64,000 nt of DNA, taken from contig OX375877.1 in assembly GCA_947359465.1 (NCBI GenBank), forward strand, positions 27,105,235 through 27,169,234, in the 5' to 3' direction. Below the pieces are notes generated by a model that had not been told where the DNA came from, ran no database searches, and worked only from the letters and a program-made list of their open reading frames with translations. The DNA comes from Metellina segmentata. Taxonomy: Eukaryota; Arthropoda; Arachnida; Araneae; Tetragnathidae. Each line of letters opens with the position of its first letter. The first letter of the stretch is position 1. Below are positions 33,470 through 45,283 of this stretch, one piece after another. The position numbers were made by a program, and so were the translations under genes.

Positions 33470-34836
33470 CATTGACATTTAATGAATAAATATCTACAAT
33501 TATTATGTACAGTTGAGTTATATTTTAAAACAGTTCCGTCATTATCTGCAGCAGTCGTCTCTGCTCGGAAAAAATACGTCAGCTCTCAATGGCGTCCAGG
33601 GGAAAAAGTGTCTGTTCTATTAATTTTCTCGTAACTGAATACCGGAATGTGACTGGCTCGTGACAGTCTTGCCTTGCATTCCTACTACAATGCAACTGAC
33701 TCCTACCAGTCTCGTTGCTCTTATAATGAGTTCTTTCCAGACTAGTAGACAACTACCGTTGTTTAGTATTCCTACATCTTTATATATTTTTTTCTTACAC
33801 CGGACGACTTGAAAACCCTCTCCGAGAACAAAACCCATTTGACCATGGGTAAAAAAACGCATCAAGAAGTCTTAAATATCGATTTATCTATCGGGAAGAT
33901 CTCCTTCTGGTCCAGATGTTTTTTTTGGGGTGCACTACAGCCCTTTATGAATTAACTGTACCAGATTGTGAACTGGAGGGATGAATATAAAACAATTTCA
34001 AGTACTCAAACTGAACAGATTTAAATTTTCAATCTGAGAGGATTCGATTTTCCCCTTTTTTCAGCACCCACAACCTAGGGACTCTAAACCCTAAATTAAT
34101 TGGGTAGATAGCGTACATTACTGCTAAACAACTGTTTGACTCATTCTGGCTGTGGCATCCTTTGATAGACCATCAATCGGCTCACAAGACGACAATGCTG
34201 AGTGAAGAAATAGTTCATTCCACTTTAGAGGTTGTCAGAGCTAGATGTCCAAACTAGGGATGTGATATTGACCAAAAACCATCGATGTTTTTCAAAATCA
34301 GTGTATTTAAACTTCTTAGAAAATAATATTTACAATAATTTGACATAGGAACTCCTAAGTATTATAAGGTAGGTACATAACAATAATTTATTAGTTATAG
34401 ATAAGATAATTAGTTATTATTAATTATCTTATCTTTACTCGGTATTGCATCATTTGGGTATTTATGTCGCCAAAATTCTTTACATCTTTCAAAGGACTTA
34501 CAATCAAAACAAGCCTCAAACAGCGCAATTCTCAGAATGCGTGAGAAATTCATCTTGCAATGAAGAACAAAATGACGTGAAACTTTATTACCGCATAACT
34601 AGAGTGCGAAGAAAATCAAACGATAAAAATTTAAAAGTCGATAAAACTATAAGCAGACGATAAAATTCAATAATAAAAAAACTAGGGCAATACTTTTTTT
34701 AAAAGCTGAAGTACGGAAACTTTTAGGACACCCTGTATTTTTATTTATAGAAAGTCGATCACACATATTCATTCGACCATAAATTTTCCATTAACGAAGA
34801 CCAATAAATAACGTAAATTTTCCCATGAATAAAAAC
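33470..34836. other. No gene recognised; 14-bp stem hairpin
   Basis: The only structure of note is a perfect hairpin at 34399-34434 (arms AGATAAGATAATTA and its complement, 8-nt loop). Confidence 0.5.
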
Positions 34837-34838
34837 TA

Positions 34839-37634
34839 TACTCTGTTTCACCTTAACTTGTCAGTATTGGGAAAGGCAGAAATGATGTTCATCCGCATGA
34901 AAAATAATTCCAACTTGATTTGGAATTTAAAATAAAGAAAATGCATATAAACGTGTAAAAATTGTCCTACAATGAAGGAGTGATTTTTGAACCTTTATAA
35001 TCGGTTATTTATTTGTAAAAAGCATTTTTTTTTGACCGAAGCGAATGAATATATCCGAAACGGAATTCTAAACCGGTTTCCATGGTAACATTTCTGGCGA
35101 GCTAAATACGCTTTCCGGCCAAGTCTGCGCCATTTCGCTCTGCGTCTTTGCTAGCGTGTGTATTTACGTTCATATCTCTCTTGTGCTATTTTATTGGAGT
35201 GTGTTTGATACTCTGAACATGGCTGAAAAAGGAACGTCACCATCCAAGCTGTATACGCCATCAAAGCAAGGAAAATCAATTGGTAGTGGAGCTCGCAGGA
35301 ACATATTGAATGTTTATTCTAGACTTCGAGAAGAAAACCATAGTGATTCCATTAACCAAATCGTCGGAAAGGTGTCTCAACTAACTGGTGTTTCCAAAAG
35401 AACTGTTTTTCGTTTGAAAAAAGAAAAGAAGACGACAAGTCCTTTGAGTACTCCAGGAAAAAAACGACCTTATGCCGTTGGAAAAAGAACAAGAATGATG
35501 AAATATGACAACTTTACTTTATCGTGCATCCGACGAAAAATTCATGATTGTTTTCGTCGAAATGAAATTCCTACATTGGACAAAGTTCTAAATGAAATTA
35601 ACAATGATAAGGATATTTTTTCGACAAACATTAGCCGAAGTACACTGTACAGGATACTGAAAGATTTGGGATTTTCCTTTGAAAAGCGAAAAAGGCAGGC
35701 TATGCTTTTAGAAAGACACGACATAATTTTATGGCGAAGAAATTATTTACGAAAAATTAGAGAACTGAAGAATGAAAATGCTTCAATCTATTATTTAGAT
35801 GAAACATGGGTGAATGAAGGACACTCACAAAGTCGAGTATGGCAAGACAAAAACATCAAAAGCACCAATGAAGCTTCCTCTTCAAGTTTGACAACAGGCT
35901 TGGCTGCACCAAAAGGAAAAGGAAGAAGACTCATCATTACCCATATCGGAAGTGATGAAGGATTTGTACCTGATGCGGCTGACATTTTTGTAGGAAAAAA
36001 ATCCGGTGACTACCACGAAGAAATGGATGGTAACCATTTTGAGAAGTGGTTTGAAGATATCATGCCTAAATTGAAACGAAACAGCTTTGTAGTGATGGAC
36101 AATGCCCCCTATCACTCGGTGAAGAAAGAAAAAATTCCGACGACATCTTGGAAAAAAAGTGCAATTCAAGAATGGCTATCGTTGAAAAACATTACGTGGA
36201 ACCAGGACATGATCAAGATTGAACTGTTGAAAAAAGTTAGCGAAATCAAACATATGTTTGATAAATACAGAGTTGAAGAAATTGCCGAAAAATTTGGACA
36301 TAAGGTTTTGAGACTTCCCCCGTATCACTGTGAGCTTAATCCCATTGAAATGATATGGAGTCAAGTAAAAGGACACGTTGCCAGGGAAAACAAGACTTTT
36401 AAACTGAACGATGTGAAGGATTTAGTCATCCAAGGGATTGAAAAGGTCTCTGTACAAAATTGGAAAAACTGCATAAACCATGTTACTGAAAAAGAGAAAT
36501 ACATGTGGGAAGTAGATGGACTTGTGGATGATATTTGGGAAAGTAAGAACTTGGTAATTTCTTTTAATAGTGAGTCTGATAGCGATTCGGAAATGTTAAG
36601 TGATGATGATGTGTAAATTCATGTGATGAATAAGTATATTATAATGTAAATAGATTTGTTATGATGTTTGCTATGTTTTACATATATTGATGATGTATAA
36701 ATGCATGTGATGAATAAGTAAAACGTAAATATAGTTTTCTCATTGTAACTACTATTCATGAAAGAGATTGGTTTCTTCTGTACACTTTCTCGTAAACTAT
36801 TTTAAATTATTCATAAAATTAATAATTTACTACTAATCAACCCGACACCGTTCCGCGAGTTTCAGAATATGTTTCACACATATAAGGTTTATTTTTTTTA
36901 ACTCTAATTTTTAAAATGGTTTCATTTTTTTTATTATTGTATGTGTATTCACTATATTTGTATTTTTTATATTCTATTTATTTATTGTGAATGTATTTTA
37001 TATCCTCTATGTTATATGTATTTTTATTTGTTATTTACTTTCTTTAATATCAGAATAAATTTGATTTAATTTGGAGACTATATTTTGCTGTTAAGAAAAA
37101 CACATATTTTAGCAGACGACGCACTCTCCCCTACCTTGTCCAACCAAATGTAAGACCAAAGGAGTAATTAAATTGGATTAATTTCCTTTAATAAAATTAT
37201 TAAAATTGAAAAAAGAAGTATTAATCAAGGTGTTTAGCTTTCAGGTAAGTAAATTCAAAAAATGAATTTTATGGTTCATCACATCTTTAAATAGACTGTT
37301 TTTTTAAACAACATTTATTGTAAAAAAATTTTAAATATATATATTTTTAAATAACTAAAAATAATACTCATTTAGAAAAATCAAAACGCATTTATATTAA
37401 CATAGAGTAGCTTTTTGTTTAATTAACAAATGTAATGCAAGAGCCATTAGAAATTAAAGATCTGTGAAACGTATAGAATTTCCACGTGCATTTTATCTCT
37501 CCTTGCCAAAAAGGGCGAATTTCCTCGCTTATAGCTGACTTCTTCTGACATTGTAACCCTAGTTTCTACGACAACGGCTGTGATGCGGTCAACGTAGCCT
37601 TTACTCTACTGACAAGTTAAGGTGAAACAGAGTA
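34839..37634 (+). mobile_element. Complete DDE transposon (DD82E type), 2.8 kb
   Basis: The terminal inverted repeats are identical over 28 bases (TACTCTGTTTCACCTTAACT, then TGTCAGTA, and its complement at the other end), flanked by TA at 34837-34838 and 37635-37636. It carries one intact transposase (35219-36616), about 380 bp of 5-prime and 1 kb of AT-rich 3-prime non-coding sequence. Perfect ends and an undamaged frame point to recent insertion. TA target, terminal repeats and DDE enzyme place it in the IS630/Tc1/mariner assemblage. Confidence 0.93.
35219..36616 (+). CDS. DD82E transposase, intact, 465 residues
   Basis: DNA transposase that would cut and join the ends of its own element at TA sites in the nucleus. 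Starting from ATG at 35219 (AAC before it, G after: good Kozak context; the frame extends 21 codons upstream but without an ATG), there is a first helix-turn-helix region at about 24-70 (TGVSKRTVFRLKKE). A basic linker follows (GKKRPYAVGKRTR, 80-92), then a second helix-turn-helix at about 97-152 (ISRSTLYRILKDLGFSFEK), then the DDE domain: D194 (YYLDETWVN), D294 (VVMDNAPYHS), E377 (LNPIEMIWSQVKGHV). D294 and E377 are separated by exactly 82 residues, far more than the 34 of Tc1. I recall DD82E elements described as a group called Sailor; that name is from memory. The C-terminus is acidic (SDSDSEMLSDDDV). No stop or frameshift, so probably functional. Confidence 0.93.
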   Translation: MAEKGTSPSKLYTPSKQGKSIGSGARRNILNVYSRLREENHSDSINQIVGKVSQLTGVSKRTVFRLKKEKKTTSPLSTPGKKRPYAVGKRTRMMKYDNFTLSCIRRKIHDCFRRNEIPTLDKVLNEINNDKDIFSTNISRSTLYRILKDLGFSFEKRKRQAMLLERHDIILWRRNYLRKIRELKNENASIYYLDETWVNEGHSQSRVWQDKNIKSTNEASSSSLTTGLAAPKGKGRRLIITHIGSDEGFVPDAADIFVGKKSGDYHEEMDGNHFEKWFEDIMPKLKRNSFVVMDNAPYHSVKKEKIPTTSWKKSAIQEWLSLKNITWNQDMIKIELLKKVSEIKHMFDKYRVEEIAEKFGHKVLRLPPYHCELNPIEMIWSQVKGHVARENKTFKLNDVKDLVIQGIEKVSVQNWKNCINHVTEKEKYMWEVDGLVDDIWESKNLVISFNSESDSDSEMLSDDDV

Positions 37635-37636
37635 TA

Positions 37637-38470
37637 ATTGCTTAAATAAAGAAAACACTCTGTTTTAATTATAATTCAATATTTTTAATTAATTTACAGT
37701 TAATTGATAAAAATTAATTACATACTGATTGGATTCGTTTTCTTTGTCTTCACAGAACATCCTACTCAAATAATATTTTTTCGGGACTCATAAACTGGTA
37801 ATCCGTAGTTTGACACAATGAATCTATTTGCGCTATGGTCAGTAGTGATTTCTTCTTTGGATTTCTCTGGGAATTTCCTTCTCTAACTCAGATATTCCGT
37901 TTCTGGGATACCTACTTTCTGTTATATTGTGTACCAAAATGTTTTCTTTTGTTGCGAGGTATAGTACTTTTAAGCATTCAAATCATGAGAAAAAAAGTCT
38001 AATTACGATAAACTGTATTTCTCAAAATTTGCTGTCTAAAGCAATGACACTTTAGGTAGCATTTATGTACACTCTGTACTGAAAAATGAAAACAATTATG
38101 CTAACACTAAAAAACAATAGCTGTTTTATTCGAATTTACATAAGCTCAATTTATAAGACGAATATTTACAAAGATAACTTGCACGCAAATTTCTGAACCA
38201 ACCAAGGCATTTTTACGAATATAATTATTCAAATTAGAAACAGAGTACTAATGCTTTAAATTAAACTCCAAAAGTGTAACTCAAGAAACACAAAAATATG
38301 AAATAATCAATTACCTACTATTTCACTAAATTCAGTCTAAGCAAAATTTTTCTTATATTAATTTCAAATTTTTAAATAAATCTACTTTTGCGTGCAAAAC
38401 TTTGGTTTTAATTTTAAGCTCTAATCATAGTTCAACTTCGTTCCAAATTTTATGTGTATACGTTTAATAC
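37637..38470. other. No gene recognised
   Basis: AT-rich without supported frames or repeats. Confidence 0.4.
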
Positions 38471-38880
38471 TTTAACCCACCTGCTAATCACCAGGTGGGT
38501 AAAGATAGTTAGTATAGACGAAGTGTGTATGTGTGTCTCTCTCTCGTTATTAGCAAAACAGACCAGATCTCTTGATGGACAATACCTTATCACTAGAAGA
38601 GAACTGACCAAATCTTGATATCATCTTCACCAAAAAGTCAGTGATATACTGATGACGAGATATCTTGTCAATAGCAAAACTGACCAGATCTATTGATGGA
38701 CAGTATAAATGAATAATATAAACGGTATAAATGATACGGTATAAACGGTATAAACGGTAATCCTCGTCACTAGAAGAAAACTGATCAGATCTTGATACAA
38801 AACTAAGTCCGAAATCCTCCGGACCTCGGCCATTCCGGATTATTTGCATTTTTTGTCAAAAAAAACCCTTAATTTAACCC
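38471..38880. repeat. Palindromic 42-bp family, dispersed copy
   Basis: Opens with the hairpin ACCCACCTG...CAGGTGGGT (38474-38494). It continues with units containing GACCAGATCT and TGACGAGATATCTTGTC, and a short array of ATAAACGGT repeats near 38720-38758. TTTAACCCACCT recurs at 38872, possibly marking the far boundary. Confidence 0.6.
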
Positions 38881-39924
38881 ACCTACCCCGCGCGAATTTT
38901 GCGTTTACAATAGTAACAAAGAAAATATATGTAAATAGGAATAAATTTTTAAAAAAGGTAAAAAAAAACTTTTTTAAAACAATGTGTTACGATCTTCGGA
39001 CGGGTGTCAAGGACACATATAAGAACGGTCGTTCTTGTGGCTCCTGTTCTATTCCTCTCAGTCAGCATTACTCCCCCACGGAGTGTTCGGTGGTTGGCCC
39101 CGACCCCGGGGGACGAAAAGAAGGGAGTGAAGACGACTGAATTATTAAATTAAAAAGAAAATGTAGCTTTTTCATGTTCCATTTCGCGTTCTAGAATGTT
39201 TATTTATTATTATTTTAGTGTTTTGTCAGCATAAATTTCAAGACTTTTTAAGTAAATAGCTTTTTTTGAACAACGTGGTGTTTCTCGCAATCTAAGTCAG
39301 CGCGTTGTGCAATCCATCTCATCAATTACGCATGTAATTGAGCGTTTATATGATTCATTTATACCGAATGTATCCATATTATAACAATCATATGCTTTTT
39401 GTTCTCCCTGAAATGAGATATTAATTCGCCCTGCAAACTTCTTTGAGACGATTCTGGTAGAAAAATGGCTGCCGCGCATGCGCATTGCTCCAAATTTGGT
39501 CCCTTGTCGTCACTCTTATTATATTGGCACTCTAGGTGGAACCGGCGGTCTTGGAGGAGACTTGTTTTTTAGGCACCGGATGGTGCAGTGTATATATCGT
39601 AAACTTCATTGAATGTTGTACAAAATAAATGTATATGTCCAAATTTGGTAAGTAGTGTCCCTCTGTTAATGGCCACAACTACACATATTGTCTTGCAAAG
39701 TAGACATCTCTCGACCGCTCTGACACAATGCAACAAATTTTACTTGCAAATCTAATTTTTCTGTGTAGGGTTTACTCTGAACATGTCCGTTATTTTGCGT
39801 CATTAATTAGGTCCAGGTTTAACTCCTTGTTCTTTAAAACTTGTAGGAAAGATATAAAAAGTGAGAAAGACAATAAAACGCTGTCTAGCAAAAAGTCCGG
39901 ACTTTGGACAATTTCGGATTTTGG

Positions 39925-41085
39925 ACTTTGTTCTGTATCAGCATCACCAAAAAATCAGAAATATCTTGAAGACGAGATATCTTGTAACTAGTAGGGCAAC
40001 TTTTTTGTTGTAGTAAAAATGGGAAAAGTTGCATTCATCATTCTCAAAAGTTGCATTTATGGAAATAAAGTTGCATTTATTTTTGATACACTAAATTCTA
40101 AAATAAATTATTCGTAAAAAATGAAACAAATTCAAAATATATTGTCAATTTTAGTCGTATACAACAGTATTATAATACATACTGAAATACAGAAGAACGT
40201 TTAATGACCGATCATTGGCCAGTAATTTCTTTAACATTGAAAACCTGTGCCAGCAGCAATCATATGATGTGCTGTATCGGATAGTAGAAGCGAAAAATCC
40301 TTTCGCTCAACATGCAGAGATTTTAAAACGTCATCTACAAGGCGAACAACATATTAATGATCGACACTCACTTCGCAAACTCAGCAGTCGATTACGCAAG
40401 TTTCCTCTGGATTAGCAAGAGTGCCAACCAATGTGTTAAAGTATTTCTTGCCATTTATTTCACTTTCGTCTTAGGACGAACACCTTCTTACCATGAACTT
40501 GTTTGATCCGCAATACTTCGGCGTTCGCAAGAAGTATTGATTCAGAGAGCAAAAAATGAAATAGTAATTAGAAATTAATTAATTTTAAGCTATATTTTAA
40601 AAAGTTGTAGGTGGTTGCATTTGTGCAAAAAGTTGCATTTATGCAGAAAGGTGCATTTATGTTGCGGTTATAACTCACTTACTATACACACCATGTAGGA
40701 TAAATTTTGGTTTTAGTACTTTACATGCAGCGTAGAATACGTGAAAAAAAGTTGCATTTGTTACAAAAAGTTGCTCTAGTAATTAGTAAAAATGACCAGA
40801 TTTCTTGATGGACAATACCTCGTCACTAAAAGATAACTAACCAGATCGTGATATCATCATCACCAAAACGTCAGACATATCTTGATGACGAGATATCTTA
40901 TCATTAGCAAACTGACCAGATCTATGGACAATACCTCGTCATGAGCAGAAAACTTACCAGATATTGATCTCATCATCATCAAAACGTCAGCAATATCTTC
41001 GTGACGAGGCATCCTGTCATTAGTGCAATATTGATTAAATCTCCATGGACGAGATATCTCGTCGGAATCACTTGGAGGAGTAAGA
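39925..41085. repeat. Palindromic 42-bp family, interrupted by a MITE
   Basis: Units with GACGAGATATCTTGT lie on both sides of the hAT-like MITE at 39992-40778 and resume as GTAAAAATGACCAGATTTCT. The right boundary is CACTTGGAGGAGTAAG (41069). The MITE is therefore younger than this repeat copy. Confidence 0.7.
39992..40778 (+). mobile_element. TAGGGCAAC-ended hAT-like MITE, copy 2
   Basis: 787 bp with ends TAGGGCAACTTTTTTG and AAAAAGTTGCTCTA. Flanking 8-mers GTAACTAG (39984-39991) and GTAATTAG (40779-40786) match at 7 of 8 positions. The interior matches copy 1 in reverse, including the TATTGGTTGGCACTCTTG-type segment of the decayed frame. The 66-codon frame at 40215-40415 is antisense to that fossil frame. 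Confidence 0.85.
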
Positions 41086-41271
41086 ATTATAGCGCCCGTG
41101 TTGAAAATATTCTCATTACGTGAAAAATGCAACTAAAGTTAAGTTGAGAGAGTCAAAACTGAAATAGGGTTGTCAGAAAGATCCTAATTGTAACCGAACT
41201 AATACCCTGCGAAATTTGTAAGTGTCTTTTTTTACCAGAACCAGAACACTTCAGATTTTCCAAATTCATCG

Positions 41272-43248
41272 AAGAAGAAAACCGATCAGATCTTGTTGAA
41301 CGAGGTATCTCGTTATAAGACGAATACATGATCCTGAACAACAGAAGAAAACCGATCAGATCTTGTTGAACGAGGTATCTCGTTATCAGATGAATACATG
41401 TTCCTGAACATCAGAAGAAAACCGATCAGATCTTGTTGAACGAGGTATCTCGTTATCAGATGAATACATGATCCTGAACATCAGAAGAAAACCGATCAGA
41501 TCTTGTTGAACGAGGTATCTCGTTATAAGATGAATACATGATCCTGGACATCAGAAGAAAACTGATCAGATCTTGTTGAACGAGGTATCTCGTTTTAAGA
41601 CGAATACATGATCCTGAACAACAGAAGAAAACCGATCAGATCTTGTTGAACGAGGTATCTCGTTATCAGATGAATACATGTTCCTGAACATCAGAAGAAA
41701 ACCGATCAGATCTTGTTGAACGAGGTATCTCGTTATAAGATGAATACATGATCCTGAACATCAGAAGAAAACCGATCAGATCTTGTTGAACGAGGTATCT
41801 CGTTATAAGATGAATACATGATCCTGAACATCAGAAGAAAACTGATCAGATCTTGTTGAACGAGGTATCTCGTTATAAGACGAATACATGATCCTGAACA
41901 ACAGAAGAAAACCGATCAGATCTTGTTGAACGAGGTATCTCGTTATCAGATGAATACATGATCCTGAACATCAGAAGAAAACCGATCAGATCTTGTTGAA
42001 CGAGGTATCTCGTTATAAGATGAATACATGATCCTGAACATCAGAAGAAAACTGATCAGATCTTGTTGAACGAAATATCTCGTTATCAGACGAATACATG
42101 ATCCTGAACATCAGAAGAAAACTGATCAGATCTTGTTGCACGAGATAACTCGTCATCAGATGAATACATGATTGTGAACATCAGAAGAAAACTGATCAGA
42201 TCTTGTTGAACGAGATAACTCGTCATCAGATGAATACATGATCCTGAACATCAGAAGGAAACTGATCAGCTCTTGTTGAACGAGGTATCTCGTTATCCGA
42301 TGAATACATGATCCTGAACATCAGAAGAACACCGATCAGATCTTGTTGAACGAGGTATCTCGTTATAAGATGAATACATGATCCTGAACATCAGAAGAAA
42401 ACTTATCAGATCTTGTTGAACGAGATAACTCGTCATCATATGAATACATCATCCTGAACATCAGAAGAAAACTTATCAGATCTTGTTGAACGAGGTATCT
42501 CGTTATAAGATGAATACAAGATCCTGAAAATCAGAAGAAAACTTATCAGATCTTGTTGAACGAGGTATCTCGTTATCAGATGAATACATGTTCCTGAACA
42601 TCAGAAGAAAACCGATCAGATCTTGTTGAACGAGGTATCTCGTTATCAGATGAATACATGATCCTGAACATCAGAAGAAAACCGATCAGATCTTGTTGCA
42701 CGAGATAACTCGTCATCAGATGAATACATGATTGTGAACATCAGAAGAAAACTGATCAGATCTTGTTGAACGAGATAACTCGTCATCAGATGAATACATG
42801 ATCCTGAACATCAGAAGGAAACTGATCAGATCTTGTTACTCGAGATAACTCGTCATCAGAGGAATACATCATCCTGAACATCAGAAGAAAACTGATCAGA
42901 TCTTGTTGCACGAGATAACTCGACATCAGATGAATACATCATCCTGAACATCAGAAGAAAACTGATCAGATCTTGTTGAACGAGATATCTTGTTATCAGA
43001 TGAATACATGATCCTGAACATCAGAAGAAAACTGACCAGATCTTGTTGAACGAGATAACTCGTCATCAGATGAATACATCATCCTGAACATCAGAAGAAA
43101 ACTGATCAGATCTTGTTGAACGAGATATCTCGTTATCAGATGAATACATGATCCTGAACATCAGAAGAAAACTGACCAGATCTTGTTGCACGAGATAACT
43201 CGTCATTAGATGAATACATGATCCTGAACATCAGAAGAAAACTGACCA
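41272..43248. repeat. Satellite array: about 28 units of 70 bp
   Basis: Each unit contains ATCAGATCTTGTTGAACGAG, then GTATCTCGTTATAAGATGAA, then TACATGATCCTGAACATCAG and AAGAAAAC. It embeds the AGATCT and CGAGATATCTCG palindromes of the dispersed family. Early units carry GAGGTATCTCGTT, later ones mostly GAGATAACTCGTC. Marker variants repeat every four units (CGAATACATG at 41321, 41601 and 41881), a 280-bp higher-order period. A variant pair with ATTGTGAACA recurs 560 bp apart (42171 and 42731). No coding capacity. Confidence 0.95.
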
Positions 43249-43380
43249 AACCTTTATAATCGTCATCGTAAGGAAATCGGCAGCATTTTAATGACGAGAA
43301 ATTTCGTCATTAAAAAAGCAAAATTAGAAAAATTGGTGAGATCTTGATGGAAGAAGTATCTCGTGGTACTTGGAGGTTGA
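43249..43380. repeat. Right flank of the palindromic family beside the satellite
   Basis: TAATGACGAGAAATTTCGTCATTA is a degenerate form of the palindrome (positions 43290-43313), and TACTTGGAGGTTGAAAC closes the locus with the family boundary motif. Confidence 0.65.
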
Positions 43381-43789
43381 AACTATTTTTTCACATAAAT
43401 GTTCTGTCTTTCATCAGAATTTTATAAATAGGTTTAAAACTTGTATAAATATTTCACATTCTCAGCAAACGGAATGCAAATCAAGAAAGAAAATGTCCCG
43501 ATTTTTTCTCTAGGGCATGGAAACGCCTTCAGTACGGTCTTGAAGTTTCAAAACCATTTATTTGGAGTTGTTTGTCAAAAGACACTTTTTGAATTTAACT
43601 ATTCCAAAAACCAGTAAAAGAAACCCGCTGATGCCTGACCGTGATCTTTGCTCAAACGGAGAACCAAAAGAAATCGAATGATTATGCAAGAAAAAACGAA
43701 ACAGAAAAAGCAAGCGGTTCTCGGCGAAAAAAAGTCTCGAAATCGTTCACTATGCGAAAACCGAAACATTCTTTTCCCCCATTATTCCA

Positions 43790-44182
43790 TTCGATATCGA
43801 ATAAAGGTGAAGGATCGTTTTCAAAAGTTAAACTGTGGGTGGGGGGACTTGTCGCTTCTTCAACCACCGGTATTTGGGTCACGTCCACCTAACGGTTCCA
43901 CCGTGTGACGTCATATGGTAGGGGGCGGGGACAAGAAAACGCGAGTTTACGCTCCACGGAATGAACTATAACAACAGGTGATTGTAAAACGATAAACACT
44001 TTAAACTGACACCGGGTGGAGCAAGTTGCCGCATCTTGTGTGGCAACAGAGACTCTCAATTATAGAGTTCTAGTTGGAGATTTTATATTTGGATTAGTGA
44101 AAGTGGAAATATTCTGTGGATTTATTTACCTTCATAAGGATTTTATTTGGTGTGGACTACAGGTGGTTATTCCATTTCAAGG
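43790..44182 (+). promoter_or_regulatory. Candidate promoter and non-coding first exon
   Basis: A GC-richer patch has a full CRE-type palindrome TGACGTCA at 43906-43913 and a GC box GGGGGCGGGG at 43921-43930. About 250 bases further on, a transcript-like stretch ends in a consensus 5-prime splice site (CAAGG/GTAAGTG, donor at 44183). No frame is supported, so if real this is a 5-prime UTR exon of a plus-strand gene whose coding exons lie downstream. A hAT-like MITE sits 25 bases into the presumed intron. No TATA box seen. Confidence 0.35.
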
Positions 44183-44207
44183 GTAAGTGAAAAATTTGTC
44201 TCATACG

Positions 44208-45080
44208 TAGGGCAACTTTTTTGTTGCAGTAAAAATGGGAAAAGTTGCATTTATCATTCCCTAAAGTTGCCATTTATGGGAATAAAGTTGCATTTATTTT
44301 TGATACACTAAAATCTAAAATGAATTATTCGTAAAACATGAAAAAATCAGAATTTTTTGACAATTTTAGGGATATTTAAAAGTATTATTATTCATAGTTA
44401 AATTCAGAAGACCTTTGAAGTTGTTGAATAGCTGATCCTTGGCCAGTAATCTCTTCAACATTGAAAAACTGAGCTCAACAGAGACAGATGTTGCCTAACG
44501 TTGTTGCAGCAGCAAATACCGACTTAGGGGAAATCATCTCGGGAAAGTGTAGCAATAACCGTTAGGTCATTATTTTTTCAAATCGTTTTTTAAGATACTC
44601 TTCAAGGTTGCAAAGATTTTCTTTAAAGTCCATCGATCTGATATTGTACCGTCTCGATGTTGTACTCTTTAATCCGATTTTTCTGAGACGAATCAAACAT
44701 TCGTAGTGCTTTTGATTTTCAGCAAACGTACTGGCACCTCTGGGTGAACGAAGTTTTGCATTCCAAAAATCTGCACTGTCTGTATATATATACATTCGGA
44801 AATATTACTTTACAAAGTAGTTATTAAATAGTTGCCTATTTAATTTTTAGCTAAATTTGCAAAATTAAATAGTTGCCTATTTAATTTTAAATTAAATTTT
44901 AAAAAGTTGCAGGTAGTTGCATTTTTGCAAAAAGTTGCATTTATGGAAAAAAATTGCATTTATGTTGTGGTTATAACTCACTTAGAATACGCCCCATGAA
45001 GGAGGAATTTTGGTTTTAGCACTTTACATGCAGCGTAGAACGTGTGAAAAAAAGTTGCATTTTTGCAAAAAGTTGCCCTA
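44208..45080 (+). mobile_element. TAGGGCAAC-ended hAT-like MITE, copy 3
   Basis: 873 bp with ends TAGGGCAACTTTTTTGTTG and AAAAAGTTGCCCTA. Flanking 8-mers CTCATACG (44200-44207) and CTCATACA (45081-45088) match at 7 of 8. It contains an internal duplication of TTAAATAGTTGCCTATTTAA (near 44823-44883). The middle differs from copy 2; a 77-codon minus-strand frame (44795-44562) has no motif I recognise. Confidence 0.85.
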
Positions 45081-45283
45081 CTCATACATAAAGTTACTGT
45101 CAAATCTACCCATATTCAATTGAATTTTTCAAAATATAATACAAATGATTTCTGATTTTAATGCATCTAACTTGACCTTAAAAGACAAGTTAGTTTTGTT
45201 TTGTTTAATAGTTTTCATCTAAGTAAAATTAAAAATGAAATTTTAATCTTATATTTATTGCAATATTTTTGACGTAGTTTAGG

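Noticed and set aside
35156..35218. Longer transposase start adding 21 hydrophobic residues
   Set aside because: The upstream extension begins with GTG, not ATG; the first ATG in frame is at 35219 and has good Kozak context.
41272..43248. CRISPR-like array of regularly spaced repeats
   Set aside because: Repeats and intervening sequence are both conserved from unit to unit, so there are no unique spacers; the context is eukaryotic. It is a satellite.
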